From: an uncultured Oscillospiraceae bacterium
Lineage (GTDB): Bacteria; Bacillota_A; Clostridia; Oscillospirales; Oscillospiraceae
Assembly: GCA_944387755.1 (NCBI GenBank)
Contig: CALXGC010000173.1
Coordinates: forward strand, 1-11,161
Length of the DNA stretch: 11,161 nt
Direction of reading: 5' to 3'
Shown piece after piece: positions 1 to 5,075 of this stretch. Position 1 is the first letter of the stretch. The number at the start of each line of letters is the position of its first letter. A program made the translations under genes and the position numbers. A model generated the notes under the pieces. The model was not told where the DNA came from and ran no database searches. It saw nothing but the letters and a program-made list of their open reading frames with translations.

Positions 1-41
1 GTGTGAGACACTTCATATCGAAATTCCAAATGAGTATAGAT

Positions 42-126
42 AACTGCAAATAACAGTTTGTAGGGGAGTTCTGATACTCCCCTATAAAAATGGCTATTTA
101 TCAACTGTTTGTTGTGACATAGCCAT
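42..126. repeat. Cluster of inverted repeats in AT-rich DNA
   Basis: Three inverted repeats stand in a row in DNA far more AT-rich than the rest of the window. The first is AACTG (42-46) with CAGTT (54-58). The second is a perfect 9-bp stem, TAGGGGAGT (61-69) with ACTCCCCTA (76-84), loop TCTGAT, which extends through a wobble and three A-T pairs to about 57-88. The third is ATGGCTAT (90-97) with ATAGCCAT (119-126). A further AACTG at 103-107 makes three copies of that motif counting both orientations. None is followed by a T-tract on either strand, so these are not ordinary terminators. They could be protein-binding operators or structured RNA of a gene lying to the left, or the remains of a mobile element end. 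Only the pairings are observed. Confidence 0.5.
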
Positions 127-154
127 ATGAAATACAAGTACACATCAAAATTAT

Positions 155-204
155 GGCCGAGAGGCGTTAAACCGCAGGGCGACGGCCCTGACAATAAATG
201 GAGG
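155..204 (+). promoter_or_regulatory. Possible structured leader next to a strong RBS
   Basis: Two stems that cannot form together lie just before an excellent Shine-Dalgarno sequence (GGAGG, 200-204). One pairs GGCCG (155-159) with CGGCC (183-187). The other pairs CAGGGC (175-180) with GCCCTG (185-190) around the loop GACG. They share bases 185-187. This is the sort of arrangement seen in leaders that switch structure, but I do not recognise a known riboswitch class, and the gene downstream appears broken. The pairings are seen; a regulatory role is inference. Confidence 0.25.
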
Positions 205-212
205 TTAATACC

Positions 213-308
213 ATGAGCGACCCTGCCCCGGCCCCCGCGCCGGAGTCCGCGCCTGAGAGGACCTTCATTATGACTGTTTGGAGCGGACGGCAGGTCCGCC
301 TTTTGCCT
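213..308 (+). pseudogene. Start of a short or decayed reading frame
   Basis: ATG at 213 lies 8 nt after GGAGG (200-204), as good a start as any in the window. The first residues are MSDPAPAPAPESAPERTF, a Pro/Ala-rich stretch with no family I recognise. The frame has no stop before 924-926, but from 309 on it lies entirely antisense to the oxidoreductase gene and its translation reads like a shadow. A hairpin with a T-run on this strand sits at 283-304, inside the frame. The simplest reading is a gene that lost all but its start when the AT-rich segment on the left was joined to the oxidoreductase. A functional short peptide or a real 237-aa antisense-overlapping protein is less likely. Confidence 0.25.
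283..304 (+). terminator. Hairpin with short T-run
   Basis: GCGGAC (283-288) pairs with GTCCGC (294-299) around GGCAG and is followed by CTTTTG on the plus strand. It would stop plus-strand transcripts entering from the AT-rich segment before they run antisense through the oxidoreductase. On the minus strand the hairpin is followed by CCAAACAG, with no T-tract, so it is a poor terminator for the oxidoreductase gene itself, although it may protect that transcript's 3' end. Confidence 0.4.
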
Positions 309-905
309 CTACAGAGCCTGCGCCAGAGCGGCGGCCCGTGTCTGGGCCTGCCGCAGAATCGCCTCCGGGTCGCTGCCCCACACGTCCAGATTTTCCGCTG
401 TGACGCAGTGTGCGGCGGGAATGCCGAACATCCGCCCCAGGCCCTGGAGGTACTGGAAGCCGTAGTTCTGTTCTCCGATGGGTCCGCCGGCGGTGGTGAG
501 GTAGACCAGCGCCTGGGCCCGGCTCATGCCCACCTGCTGCCCCTCCTGGGTGTAGCGGAAGGTAATCCCCAGCATACTGGCCCACTCCAGATAGACTTTC
601 AGCGACGCTGGGAAGGTCAGATCCCAATAGGGAGCGCCAATGACCACCAGGCCGGTCTGAGCCATCTCGCGGGCGGGACCGAACATGGGATCCTGCGGGT
701 CCTCGTCGAAGCGCTGATGCCGCCGGCCGTCCAGCTCCGCGGTGAGCACCGGCAGAGCGGCGGTGAGGTCCCGCTCCTTCACCTCCGCCTCCGGCCAGCG
801 CGTTTGACAGGCGTCCAGAAAGGTCTGGCACAGCCTCCAGGTGCGGGAGCGCTCCGGCCCGCGCATACAGGCGTTGACAAACAGGATTTTTTTCACATTC
901 TCCAT
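309..905 (-). CDS. NAD(P)H-dependent FMN oxidoreductase, AzoR/NQO-like
   Basis: The 198-aa product has the flavodoxin-like fold of the FMN-dependent azoreductase/quinone reductase family: a beta strand KILFVNACMRG (6-16) leading into the FMN phosphate loop, then GAPYWDLTFPASLK (90-103), which corresponds to the APMYNF..LK segment of AzoR, then GITFRYT (113-119), and TTAGGP (137-142) matching the second flavin loop. Length is typical for the family. Such cytoplasmic enzymes reduce quinones, azo or nitro compounds with NAD(P)H; the true substrate cannot be told from sequence. The start chosen is ATG at 905, with GGGGAG 9 nt upstream; an in-frame ATG at 914 would abut that site and is unlikely. 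It follows the pyruvate kinase homologue by 50 nt on the same strand and I see no promoter of its own, so it is probably co-transcribed with it. Confidence 0.85.
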   Translation of the reverse strand: MENVKKILFVNACMRGPERSRTWRLCQTFLDACQTRWPEAEVKERDLTAALPVLTAELDGRRHQRFDEDPQDPMFGPAREMAQTGLVVIGAPYWDLTFPASLKVYLEWASMLGITFRYTQEGQQVGMSRAQALVYLTTAGGPIGEQNYGFQYLQGLGRMFGIPAAHCVTAENLDVWGSDPEAILRQAQTRAAALAQAL

Positions 906-936
906 GGTACCCATCTCCCCAAATAACGTCTTGTAT

Positions 937-952
937 CCCCGCAAAGCCGGGG
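937..952 (-). other. Intergenic hairpin between kinase homologue and oxidoreductase
   Basis: CCCCG (937-941) pairs with CGGGG (948-952) around a 6-nt loop, four bases after the stop codon of the pyruvate kinase homologue as read on the minus strand. No T-tract follows on that strand, so it is more likely a processing or stability element, or a leaky attenuator, than a full terminator. Confidence 0.35.
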
Positions 953-955
953 AAT

Positions 956-1948
956 TTATGCGCCCGGCTCCAAATCCCGCAGGGCGCACCGGGCGGTCTT
1001 CACCAAATACTCCATCGCCTCCACGGGATGGCGGCCGGCGGCGGTCTCCCCGGTGAGCATCAGGGCGCAGGAGCCGTCCAGCACCGCGTTGTAGATGTCG
1101 GACACCTCGGCGCGGGTGGGCACGGCCCGCTCCTCCATGGACCACAGAAGCTGGGTCACGACAAAGAAGGGCTTGCCCGCCGCCCGGCACCGGCGGGCGA
1201 TCTGCTTCTGCGCCGCGGGCAGCGCCCACAGGGGCAGCTGATTGCGCAGGTCGCCCCCGGCACTGCACATGACGTCCGACGCCGCCATAATCTCATCCAG
1301 CTTCTCCAGCCCCCGGCAGTTTTCAATCTTAGCCATAATACGGACCCGTTCCAGGCCGTTTTGATCCAGGGCGGCCCGGAGGGCGGCCACGTCCTCCCGT
1401 CCCCGGACAAAGGGCTGTAAAATGTGGGTGACGCCGAACCGCCCGGCCAGGGCCAGATTTGCCCGGTCCTCCGCCGTCAGCGGGGGCAGATTGACCTCCC
1501 GGTCCAGCAGAGCCAGGCTCTTGCGGCTCTTCAGCACGCCGCCCCGCTCCACCCGGCACAGCAGCCGGTCCGTCCCGGCCTCCTCCACCCTGAGAAGCAG
1601 GGCGCTGTCGTCCAGGGCAATCTGGTCCCCGGTCCGGGCCGCTGCCAGCACCTCCTCCGGGACAGGGACGCCGCCCCGCCCCAGAATGGCCCGGCCGCCC
1701 TGGACCAGAGAAACCGGCTCCGGCAGACGGCCCACCCGCAGCTCCGGCCCCTGGAGGTCCAAAATCAGCTGGGCCGCCGCGCCCGCCGCCTGGGCGGCAG
1801 GCCAGTAGACCTCCTCCAGCAGAGGGGCGCAGGCCGCCAGCGTGGTGTGGGACAGATTCAGCCGCGCCCCGGTCATCCCCGCCCGGAACAGGGCGGCGAC
1901 AACCTCCCGCCCGGCGCAGGAGGCCCCCAGCGTCGCGTAAAATTCCAT
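956..1948 (-). CDS. Pyruvate kinase homologue lacking the C domain
   Basis: The 330-aa product aligns with the A and B domains of pyruvate kinase and stops where the regulatory C domain would begin; ordinary bacterial enzymes are about 470-590 aa. Seen in order: FYATLGAS (3-10, for TKIVCTLGPSS), ARLNLSH (28-34), LDLQGPELR (63-71, for LDTKGPEIR), a B domain, NLPPLT (153-158), PFVRGREDV (179-187), the signature IMAKIENCRGL (204-214) with K207 and E209, GGDL (231-234) with the metal-binding D233, TQLL (265-268) and PTRAEVSDIYNAVLDG (277-292), LTGETAAGRHPVEA (298-311). Most catalytic residues are kept, but the usual ARGD is AGGD here and the TK of DTKGPE is LQ. It may be a constitutive PEP/ADP phosphotransferase or a repurposed paralogue. 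The start ATG at 1948 has a GGAAAGGGG-type site upstream and a SigA promoter at 1983-2011. Confidence 0.8.
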   Translation of the reverse strand: MEFYATLGASCAGREVVAALFRAGMTGARLNLSHTTLAACAPLLEEVYWPAAQAAGAAAQLILDLQGPELRVGRLPEPVSLVQGGRAILGRGGVPVPEEVLAAARTGDQIALDDSALLLRVEEAGTDRLLCRVERGGVLKSRKSLALLDREVNLPPLTAEDRANLALAGRFGVTHILQPFVRGREDVAALRAALDQNGLERVRIMAKIENCRGLEKLDEIMAASDVMCSAGGDLRNQLPLWALPAAQKQIARRCRAAGKPFFVVTQLLWSMEERAVPTRAEVSDIYNAVLDGSCALMLTGETAAGRHPVEAMEYLVKTARCALRDLEPGA

Positions 1949-1982
1949 GGGCAGACGCCCCTTTCCTGTTGAAGCTTCCTCT

Positions 1983-2011
1983 ATTATGGGCCGAATGCTC
2001 CGGCGCGTCAA
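1983..2011 (-). promoter_or_regulatory. SigA-type promoter for the kinase homologue
   Basis: Read on the minus strand: TTGACG (-35, 2011-2006), a 17-nt spacer, CATAAT (-10, 1988-1983). That is 5/6 matches in each hexamer. Transcription would begin near 1976, giving a leader of about 28 nt before the ATG at 1948. It would serve the kinase homologue and the oxidoreductase gene behind it. Confidence 0.65.
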
Positions 2012-2065
2012 TGCGGCGGAGCGAATTTTTGTTGGAATCCCCCCAATCTCTTTTGCGCTTTTGCA

Positions 2066-2094
2066 TGGACTTTTGGGCCGGAACATGATAAAAT
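2066..2094 (+). promoter_or_regulatory. Probable promoter of the glycosyltransferase-tmk operon
   Basis: An extended -10, TGATAAAAT (2086-2094), lies 17 nt after TGGACT (2066-2071), which matches TTGACA at 4 of 6 positions. The extended TGn element can compensate for the weaker -35. Transcription would start near 2101, leaving an 80-nt leader. It diverges from the promoter of the kinase homologue without overlapping it. Confidence 0.5.
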
Positions 2095-2106
2095 AACTCC
2101 CATATC

Positions 2107-2148
2107 CGGCGGCTTCCCCCGGAAACCGCCGCTCTTCATTTTTATTTT
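2107..2148 (+). terminator. Leader hairpin with T-rich tail (possible attenuator)
   Basis: CGGCGG (2107-2112) pairs with CCGCCG (2126-2131), with a second inner helix TTCC (2114-2117)/GGAA (2121-2124) separated by a C/A mismatch. After 7 nt follows TTTTTATTTT (2139-2148). It lies between the probable promoter and the ribosome binding site, so it could stop part of the transcripts. The gap between stem and T-tract makes it weaker than a classic terminator. Confidence 0.4.
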
Positions 2149-2181
2149 GTGCGAATTTTCAGATACATGGAGGAACGTCCA

Positions 2182-2922
2182 TTGAAGATCAATATTCTCG
2201 GCGTCCAATTTGACAACCTCACCCGCCCGGAGGCCAGACAGGCGGGTGAAGCCCTGCTGCGCTCCCCGGCGTTCCACTACGCCGTCACTCCCAATCCGGA
2301 GTTTCTGCTGGCGGCGGACAAGGACCTGGAATTTCAAAAAATCCTCAACCAGGCCGATTTGGTCCTCCCCGACGGCATCGGCGTGGTTTATTCCGCCAAA
2401 ATTTTGGGTACGCCTCTAAAAGGACGCGTGGCCGGCTTTGACTTCGCCTGCGACATGCTGGACGTGCTGGACCGGATGGGCGGCCGCCTCTACCTGCTGG
2501 GGGCCACGCCCGGCGGGGCGGAGGAGGCCGGCCGCCGCATTCTGGAGACCCACCCCAATCTCGTCCTGTGCGGAACCCATGACGGCTACTTCAAGGACAC
2601 CGACCCCGTGGCGCGGGAGGTGGCCCAGGCCCGGCCCGACCTGCTGTTTGTCTGCCTGGGCGCTCCCAAACAGGAGAAGTGGATCGCCCGCTTCGGCGCG
2701 CTCACCGGGGCGAAGCTGGCCATCGGTCTGGGCGGATGTCTGGACGTGTTCGCCGGCAACGTGGAGCGGGCCCCGGAGGGCTGGCAGAAGGCCGGCATGG
2801 AGTGGGCCTACCGCCTGCTGAAGGAGCCCAGGCGGGCGGGCCGCATGGCCAAGCTCCCCCTGGTGCTGGTGAAGGCCGCCGGACGCCGGGCGCGGGGCCG
2901 CAATTACCGGGAGGTGCTGTGA
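2182..2922 (+). CDS. WecG/TagA/CpsF family glycosyltransferase (GT26)
   Basis: The 246-aa product is a full-length GT26 enzyme. In TagA of teichoic acid synthesis this family adds N-acetylmannosamine to undecaprenyl-PP-GlcNAc at the inner membrane face; WecG adds ManNAc-uronate. Visible motifs: VTPNPEFL (35-42) and LPDGIGVVY (62-70). T36 and D64 fall where TagA has its proposed catalytic Thr and Asp. The AGFDFACDML stretch, a GxP-type KQEKW segment and a C-terminal Arg/Lys-rich tail (EWAYRLLKEPRRAGR and beyond) fit the membrane-binding appendage of TagA. I chose TTG at 2182 because GGAGG (2169-2173) is exactly 8 nt upstream; ATG at 2167 and GTG at 2149 have no such site. The stop codon overlaps the start of tmk. 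The sugar specificity is not determined by sequence alone. Confidence 0.9.
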   Translation: MKINILGVQFDNLTRPEARQAGEALLRSPAFHYAVTPNPEFLLAADKDLEFQKILNQADLVLPDGIGVVYSAKILGTPLKGRVAGFDFACDMLDVLDRMGGRLYLLGATPGGAEEAGRRILETHPNLVLCGTHDGYFKDTDPVAREVAQARPDLLFVCLGAPKQEKWIARFGALTGAKLAIGLGGCLDVFAGNVERAPEGWQKAGMEWAYRLLKEPRRAGRMAKLPLVLVKAAGRRARGRNYREVL

Positions 2923-3590
2923 TGGCGGGAAAGCTGATTGTCTTTGAGGGAACGGACGGCTCAGGCAAGTCCACCCAGTTTCAGAAGCTGTGCCGCCGGG
3001 TGTCTCAGGAGGGCCGCTCCTTTCAGAAGCTGGTCTTCCCCCAGTACGGCGAGCCCTCCTCCGCCCTCATCCGCATGTATCTGAACGGGGAGTTCGGCTC
3101 CCATCCCGGCGATGTGAATCCCTATGCCGCCTCCGCCTTCTATGCGGTGGACCGGTACGCCTCCTATCAAAAGGTATGGGGGGCGTTCTACCGGCGGGGC
3201 GGCCTGGTGCTCACCGACCGGTACACCTCCTCCAACGCCGTCCACCAGACTGTGAAGTGCCCCCCGGAGGAGCGGGGCGGTTTTCTCCGCTGGCTGGACG
3301 ACTTTGAACACACCAAGCTGGGCCTCCCCCGGCCCGATCTGGTGCTCTATCTGGACATGCCCACCGCCCAGGCCGTCACCCTCCTCCGCCGCCGGGAGGC
3401 GGATACCCACACCCACGGGGCCATCCACGAGACCGACACCGCCTATCTGGCCGCCTGCCGGACGTGCGCCCTTCAGGCCGCGGAGATTCTGGGCTGGAAG
3501 GTCGTCCCCTGCGTGGACGGAGAGGGCCGCCTGCGCTCTGTGGAGGACATCTTTGACGAAATCTGGTCTCTGACCAAACCGCTGCTGTAG
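2922..3590 (+). CDS. tmk: Thymidylate kinase (dTMP kinase)
   Basis: The 222-aa product phosphorylates dTMP to dTDP. It has the P-loop GTDGSGKST (10-18), a FPQYGEPSSALIRMYL segment (39-54) for nucleoside binding, VDRY (77-80), the DRYTSSNAVHQ motif (99-109; DRY/DRW motif of the family), LPRPDLVLYLDMP (135-147), and a LID region RRREADTHTHGAIHETDTAYL. Length fits the family. Start ATG at 2922 overlaps the preceding gene's TGA (ATGA-type overlap), with GGGAGG at 2909-2914 and a 7-nt gap, so the two genes are translationally coupled. The pairing of a lipid-linked sugar transferase with a dTMP kinase has no obvious metabolic logic beyond shared transcription. The extra Tyr-rich stretches suggest a divergent branch, so a second, canonical tmk elsewhere in the genome is possible. 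Confidence 0.88.
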   Translation: MAGKLIVFEGTDGSGKSTQFQKLCRRVSQEGRSFQKLVFPQYGEPSSALIRMYLNGEFGSHPGDVNPYAASAFYAVDRYASYQKVWGAFYRRGGLVLTDRYTSSNAVHQTVKCPPEERGGFLRWLDDFEHTKLGLPRPDLVLYLDMPTAQAVTLLRRREADTHTHGAIHETDTAYLAACRTCALQAAEILGWKVVPCVDGEGRLRSVEDIFDEIWSLTKPLL

Positions 3591-3637
3591 GGGCGCAGCG
3601 CGCGCCCGTTTTTCCGGAATAAACAGGCGCCCCTGCA
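3586..3637 (+). repeat. Small palindromic repeat overlapping the tmk stop
   Basis: The outer arms TGTAGGGGCGC (3586-3596) and GCGCCCCTGCA (3627-3637) pair over 11 positions with one G-T wobble. They enclose a smaller hairpin and T-run (3591-3613). The tmk stop codon TAG (3588-3590) is part of the left arm. GTAGGGGCG...CGCCCCTAC-type elements are, as I recall, scattered through genomes of Oscillospiraceae between genes, so this may be one copy of a REP-like family; only one copy is visible here. Confidence 0.5.
3591..3613 (+). terminator. Intrinsic terminator after tmk
   Basis: GGGCGC (3591-3596) pairs with GCGCCC (3602-3607) around a 5-nt loop and is followed by GTTTTT (3608-3613). It starts right after the tmk stop. 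The left arm is the same sequence used by the larger palindrome (3586-3637), so the two structures compete: pairing with 3627-3634 would dissolve this terminator and allow reading into the DJ-1 gene. Confidence 0.6.
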
Positions 3638-3659
3638 AATCATATCAGGAGGTTTTCCT

Positions 3660-4205
3660 ATGGTCTATCTGTTTTTGGCCCCCGGCTTTGAGGAGTCGGA
3701 GGCCGTCGTCCCCGCCGACCTGCTCCGCCAGGCGGGGGTGGAGACCGCCCTGGTCTCCCTGTCCGGAGAGACTGTCACCGGCTCCCACGGCATCGCCGTC
3801 CGGGCGGATTTGGAGCTGCCCCAGGTGGACCTGGACCGGGCGGAAATGCTGGTGTTTCCCGGCGGCGGCGCGGGGGTGGAAAACCTCTGGAACGACGGGC
3901 GGGTGTCCGCCCTCATCCAGGAGGCCGCCCGCCGGAACATCTGGCTGGCCGCCCTGTGCGCCGGCCCCGTGCTCCTGGCCCGCTGGGGCCTGCTGGACGG
4001 ACGCCGGGCCGTGTGCTATCCCACTCGCCAGGACCAGCTGGGCGGGGCGGAGGTGCTGCCGGAGGCCCGGGCCGTCCTGGACGGCAGATTCGTCACCGGC
4101 CACGCCTGCGGCTCCTCCTTCGACTTCGGGCTGAAGCTGGTGGAGGCCCTCCGGGGTCCGCAGGCCGCTCAGGCAGTCAATGGGCACATCTTTTACCGCC
4201 GCTGA
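3660..4205 (+). CDS. DJ-1/PfpI family protein
   Basis: The 181-aa protein belongs to the DJ-1/PfpI/ThiJ superfamily. It shows the family's conserved glutamate in GFEESE (9-14; E14 corresponds to E18 of DJ-1), FPGGGAG (66-72), the nucleophile elbow AALCAGPVLLA (97-107) with Cys100, and GHACGSSFDFGLKLVEAL, which matches the xPGTSFEFAL segment of the DJ-1 subgroup. Relatives have been reported as glyoxalase III, protein/nucleotide deglycase or redox-sensing chaperones; which activity applies cannot be read from sequence. Start ATG at 3660 has AGGAGG at 3647-3652, 7 nt upstream. Its 3' end overlaps the cyclo-ligase gene by 26 nt, so the two are co-expressed. Confidence 0.9.
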   Translation: MVYLFLAPGFEESEAVVPADLLRQAGVETALVSLSGETVTGSHGIAVRADLELPQVDLDRAEMLVFPGGGAGVENLWNDGRVSALIQEAARRNIWLAALCAGPVLLARWGLLDGRRAVCYPTRQDQLGGAEVLPEARAVLDGRFVTGHACGSSFDFGLKLVEALRGPQAAQAVNGHIFYRR

Positions 4206-4767
4206 GGAGAAGGCCCGCCTGCGCCGGGCCGTCCGGAGCCGCCTGTCCGCCCTCTCCCCGGAGGAGCGCCGGGAAAGCGACCGGGCCCTGTTCCGCGCCT
4301 TTCTGGCCCTGCCGAAGACGGCGCGGGCGGAGACCCTGTTTCTCTTCTGGGGAATCCCCGGCCGGGAGCCGGAGACGGAGCTTCTGATCCGGGCGCTGTC
4401 CGCCCAGGGAAAGCGGGTGGGCCTGCCCCGTATGCTTCCGGAGCGGGGGATGGAGGTGCGGCTGTTTCAGCCCGGCGTCCCCCTGGAGCGGGCCTCCTTC
4501 GGACTTCTGGAGCCCCCGGCGTCCGCGCCCCGGCTGGACAGCTCCGCCATAGAGCTGGCCCTGGTCCCGGCGGCGTGCTATGACCGGGCGGGGTACCGCC
4601 TGGGCTTCGGCGGGGGATACTACGACCGGTGGCTGGCCGGCTTCTCCGGCTTCACGGTGGGCCTGTGCCGGGACTGCGTCCTCCAGGACCGCGCCCCCCG
4701 CGAGAGCCACGACCGTCGGGTGGACCTGGTGCTCACCGAGACCGGGCGCTTCTCCGGACGGGCATGA
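4180..4767 (+). CDS. 5-formyltetrahydrofolate cyclo-ligase (MTHFS)
   Basis: The 195-aa product converts 5-formyl-THF to 5,10-methenyl-THF with ATP, recovering folate locked in the formyl form. It carries the basic N-terminal helix KARLRRAVRSRL (11-22), a FLFWGIPGREPET strand-loop (55-67), the family signature GYRLGFGGGYYDR (138-150) and VDLVLTE (181-187). Length is normal. ATG at 4180 lies inside the end of the DJ-1 gene in another frame and has no good Shine-Dalgarno sequence, so it probably depends on translational coupling. A purine-rich GAGGAGAAGG (4204-4213) lies just inside the gene, but only a CTG (4219) follows it in frame, so I keep the ATG. Stop TGA 4765-4767 is followed within 4 nt by a strong hairpin. 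Confidence 0.9.
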   Translation: MGTSFTAAEEKARLRRAVRSRLSALSPEERRESDRALFRAFLALPKTARAETLFLFWGIPGREPETELLIRALSAQGKRVGLPRMLPERGMEVRLFQPGVPLERASFGLLEPPASAPRLDSSAIELALVPAACYDRAGYRLGFGGGYYDRWLAGFSGFTVGLCRDCVLQDRAPRESHDRRVDLVLTETGRFSGRA

Positions 4768-4792
4768 GAAAAGCGGGGCCGCAGCCCCGCTT
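4765..4792 (-). terminator. Terminator of the Cys-rich gene, shared with cyclo-ligase
   Basis: AAGCGGGGC (4771-4779) pairs perfectly with GCCCCGCTT (4784-4792), loop CGCA. Read on the minus strand the stem ends in CTTTTC, a proper terminator 15 nt after the stop of the small Cys-rich gene. On the plus strand the stem is followed by CCTCCG, so it may also mark the end of the cyclo-ligase transcript, though less efficiently. Confidence 0.7.
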
Positions 4793-4807
4793 CCTCCGCG
4801 CTCCGTC

Positions 4808-4945
4808 TCAGCAGCCGCAGCCGTTGTCACAGCCGCCGCTATTCCCGCTCCAGCCGTTTCCGCAGCAGCAGCACAGGATGAGAATCAGCACAATGATCCA
4901 CATGCAGCCGTTTCCGCCAAAGCCGTTGTTGTTCCCGCAGCACAT
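4808..4945 (-). CDS. Small Cys/Gly-rich membrane-type protein (45 aa)
   Basis: An ATG at 4945 follows GAGGTG (4959-4954) with an 8-nt gap, and the frame ends in TGA at 4810-4808, 15 nt before a terminator. The 45-aa product starts MCCGNNNGFGGNGC, continues with a hydrophobic stretch MWIIVLILIL (15-24), then four cysteines in a row (25-28), then GNGWSGNSGGCDNGCGC. It holds 10 Cys and 12 Gly. I do not know its function. Small Cys/Gly-rich proteins of this look occur in Clostridia, some named high-cysteine or chorion-like proteins; that is recollection. A single membrane helix flanked by Cys clusters suggests metal binding, an envelope or spore-layer component, or a disulfide-linked oligomer. 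A hairpin, GGGCGG (4972-4977)/CCGCCC (4983-4988), lies just upstream. It is divergent from mltG and convergent with the cyclo-ligase gene. I could not pick out a convincing promoter. Confidence 0.8.
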   Translation of the reverse strand: MCCGNNNGFGGNGCMWIIVLILILCCCCGNGWSGNSGGCDNGCGC

Positions 4946-5033
4946 CGTTCTTTCACCTCGCTTACCCCGCCGGGCGGAGCCGCCGCCCCGTCCGCGGGTT
5001 CTGGTACAGTCTATGGCGTCCCCCTGTCCCAGG

Positions 5034-5056
5034 TTCCCCGGCGGGGGAAAATTTTC
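5034..5056 (+). terminator. Hairpin with T-run just before the mltG RBS
   Basis: TTCCCC (5034-5039) pairs with GGGGAA (5044-5049), loop GGCG, followed by AAATTTT. The T-run ends 6 nt before the mltG Shine-Dalgarno sequence (5063-5067). It may insulate mltG from transcription coming from the left or attenuate its own transcript. The stem is short, so strength is uncertain. Confidence 0.35.
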
Positions 5057-5075
5057 TCTGTTAGGAGCTGACTCT

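Noticed and set aside
153..175. tRNA-Ser-like D-arm sequence (TGGCCGAGAGGC)
   Set aside because: No acceptor stem, anticodon arm or T-arm can be formed around it, so the likeness is a chance match.
175..190. Guanidine-II (mini-ykkC) hairpin
   Set aside because: That class needs two tandem hairpins with ACGR loops; here one hairpin has loop GACG and the register does not fit.
4862..4873. GCA triplet repeat
   Set aside because: It simply encodes the four consecutive Cys of the minus-strand small protein and is too short to be a microsatellite.
4629..5075. Upstream extension of mltG to an earlier in-frame start
   Set aside because: It would cover the end of the cyclo-ligase gene, a terminator and the divergent Cys-rich gene; the ATG at 5076 has a proper ribosome binding site.
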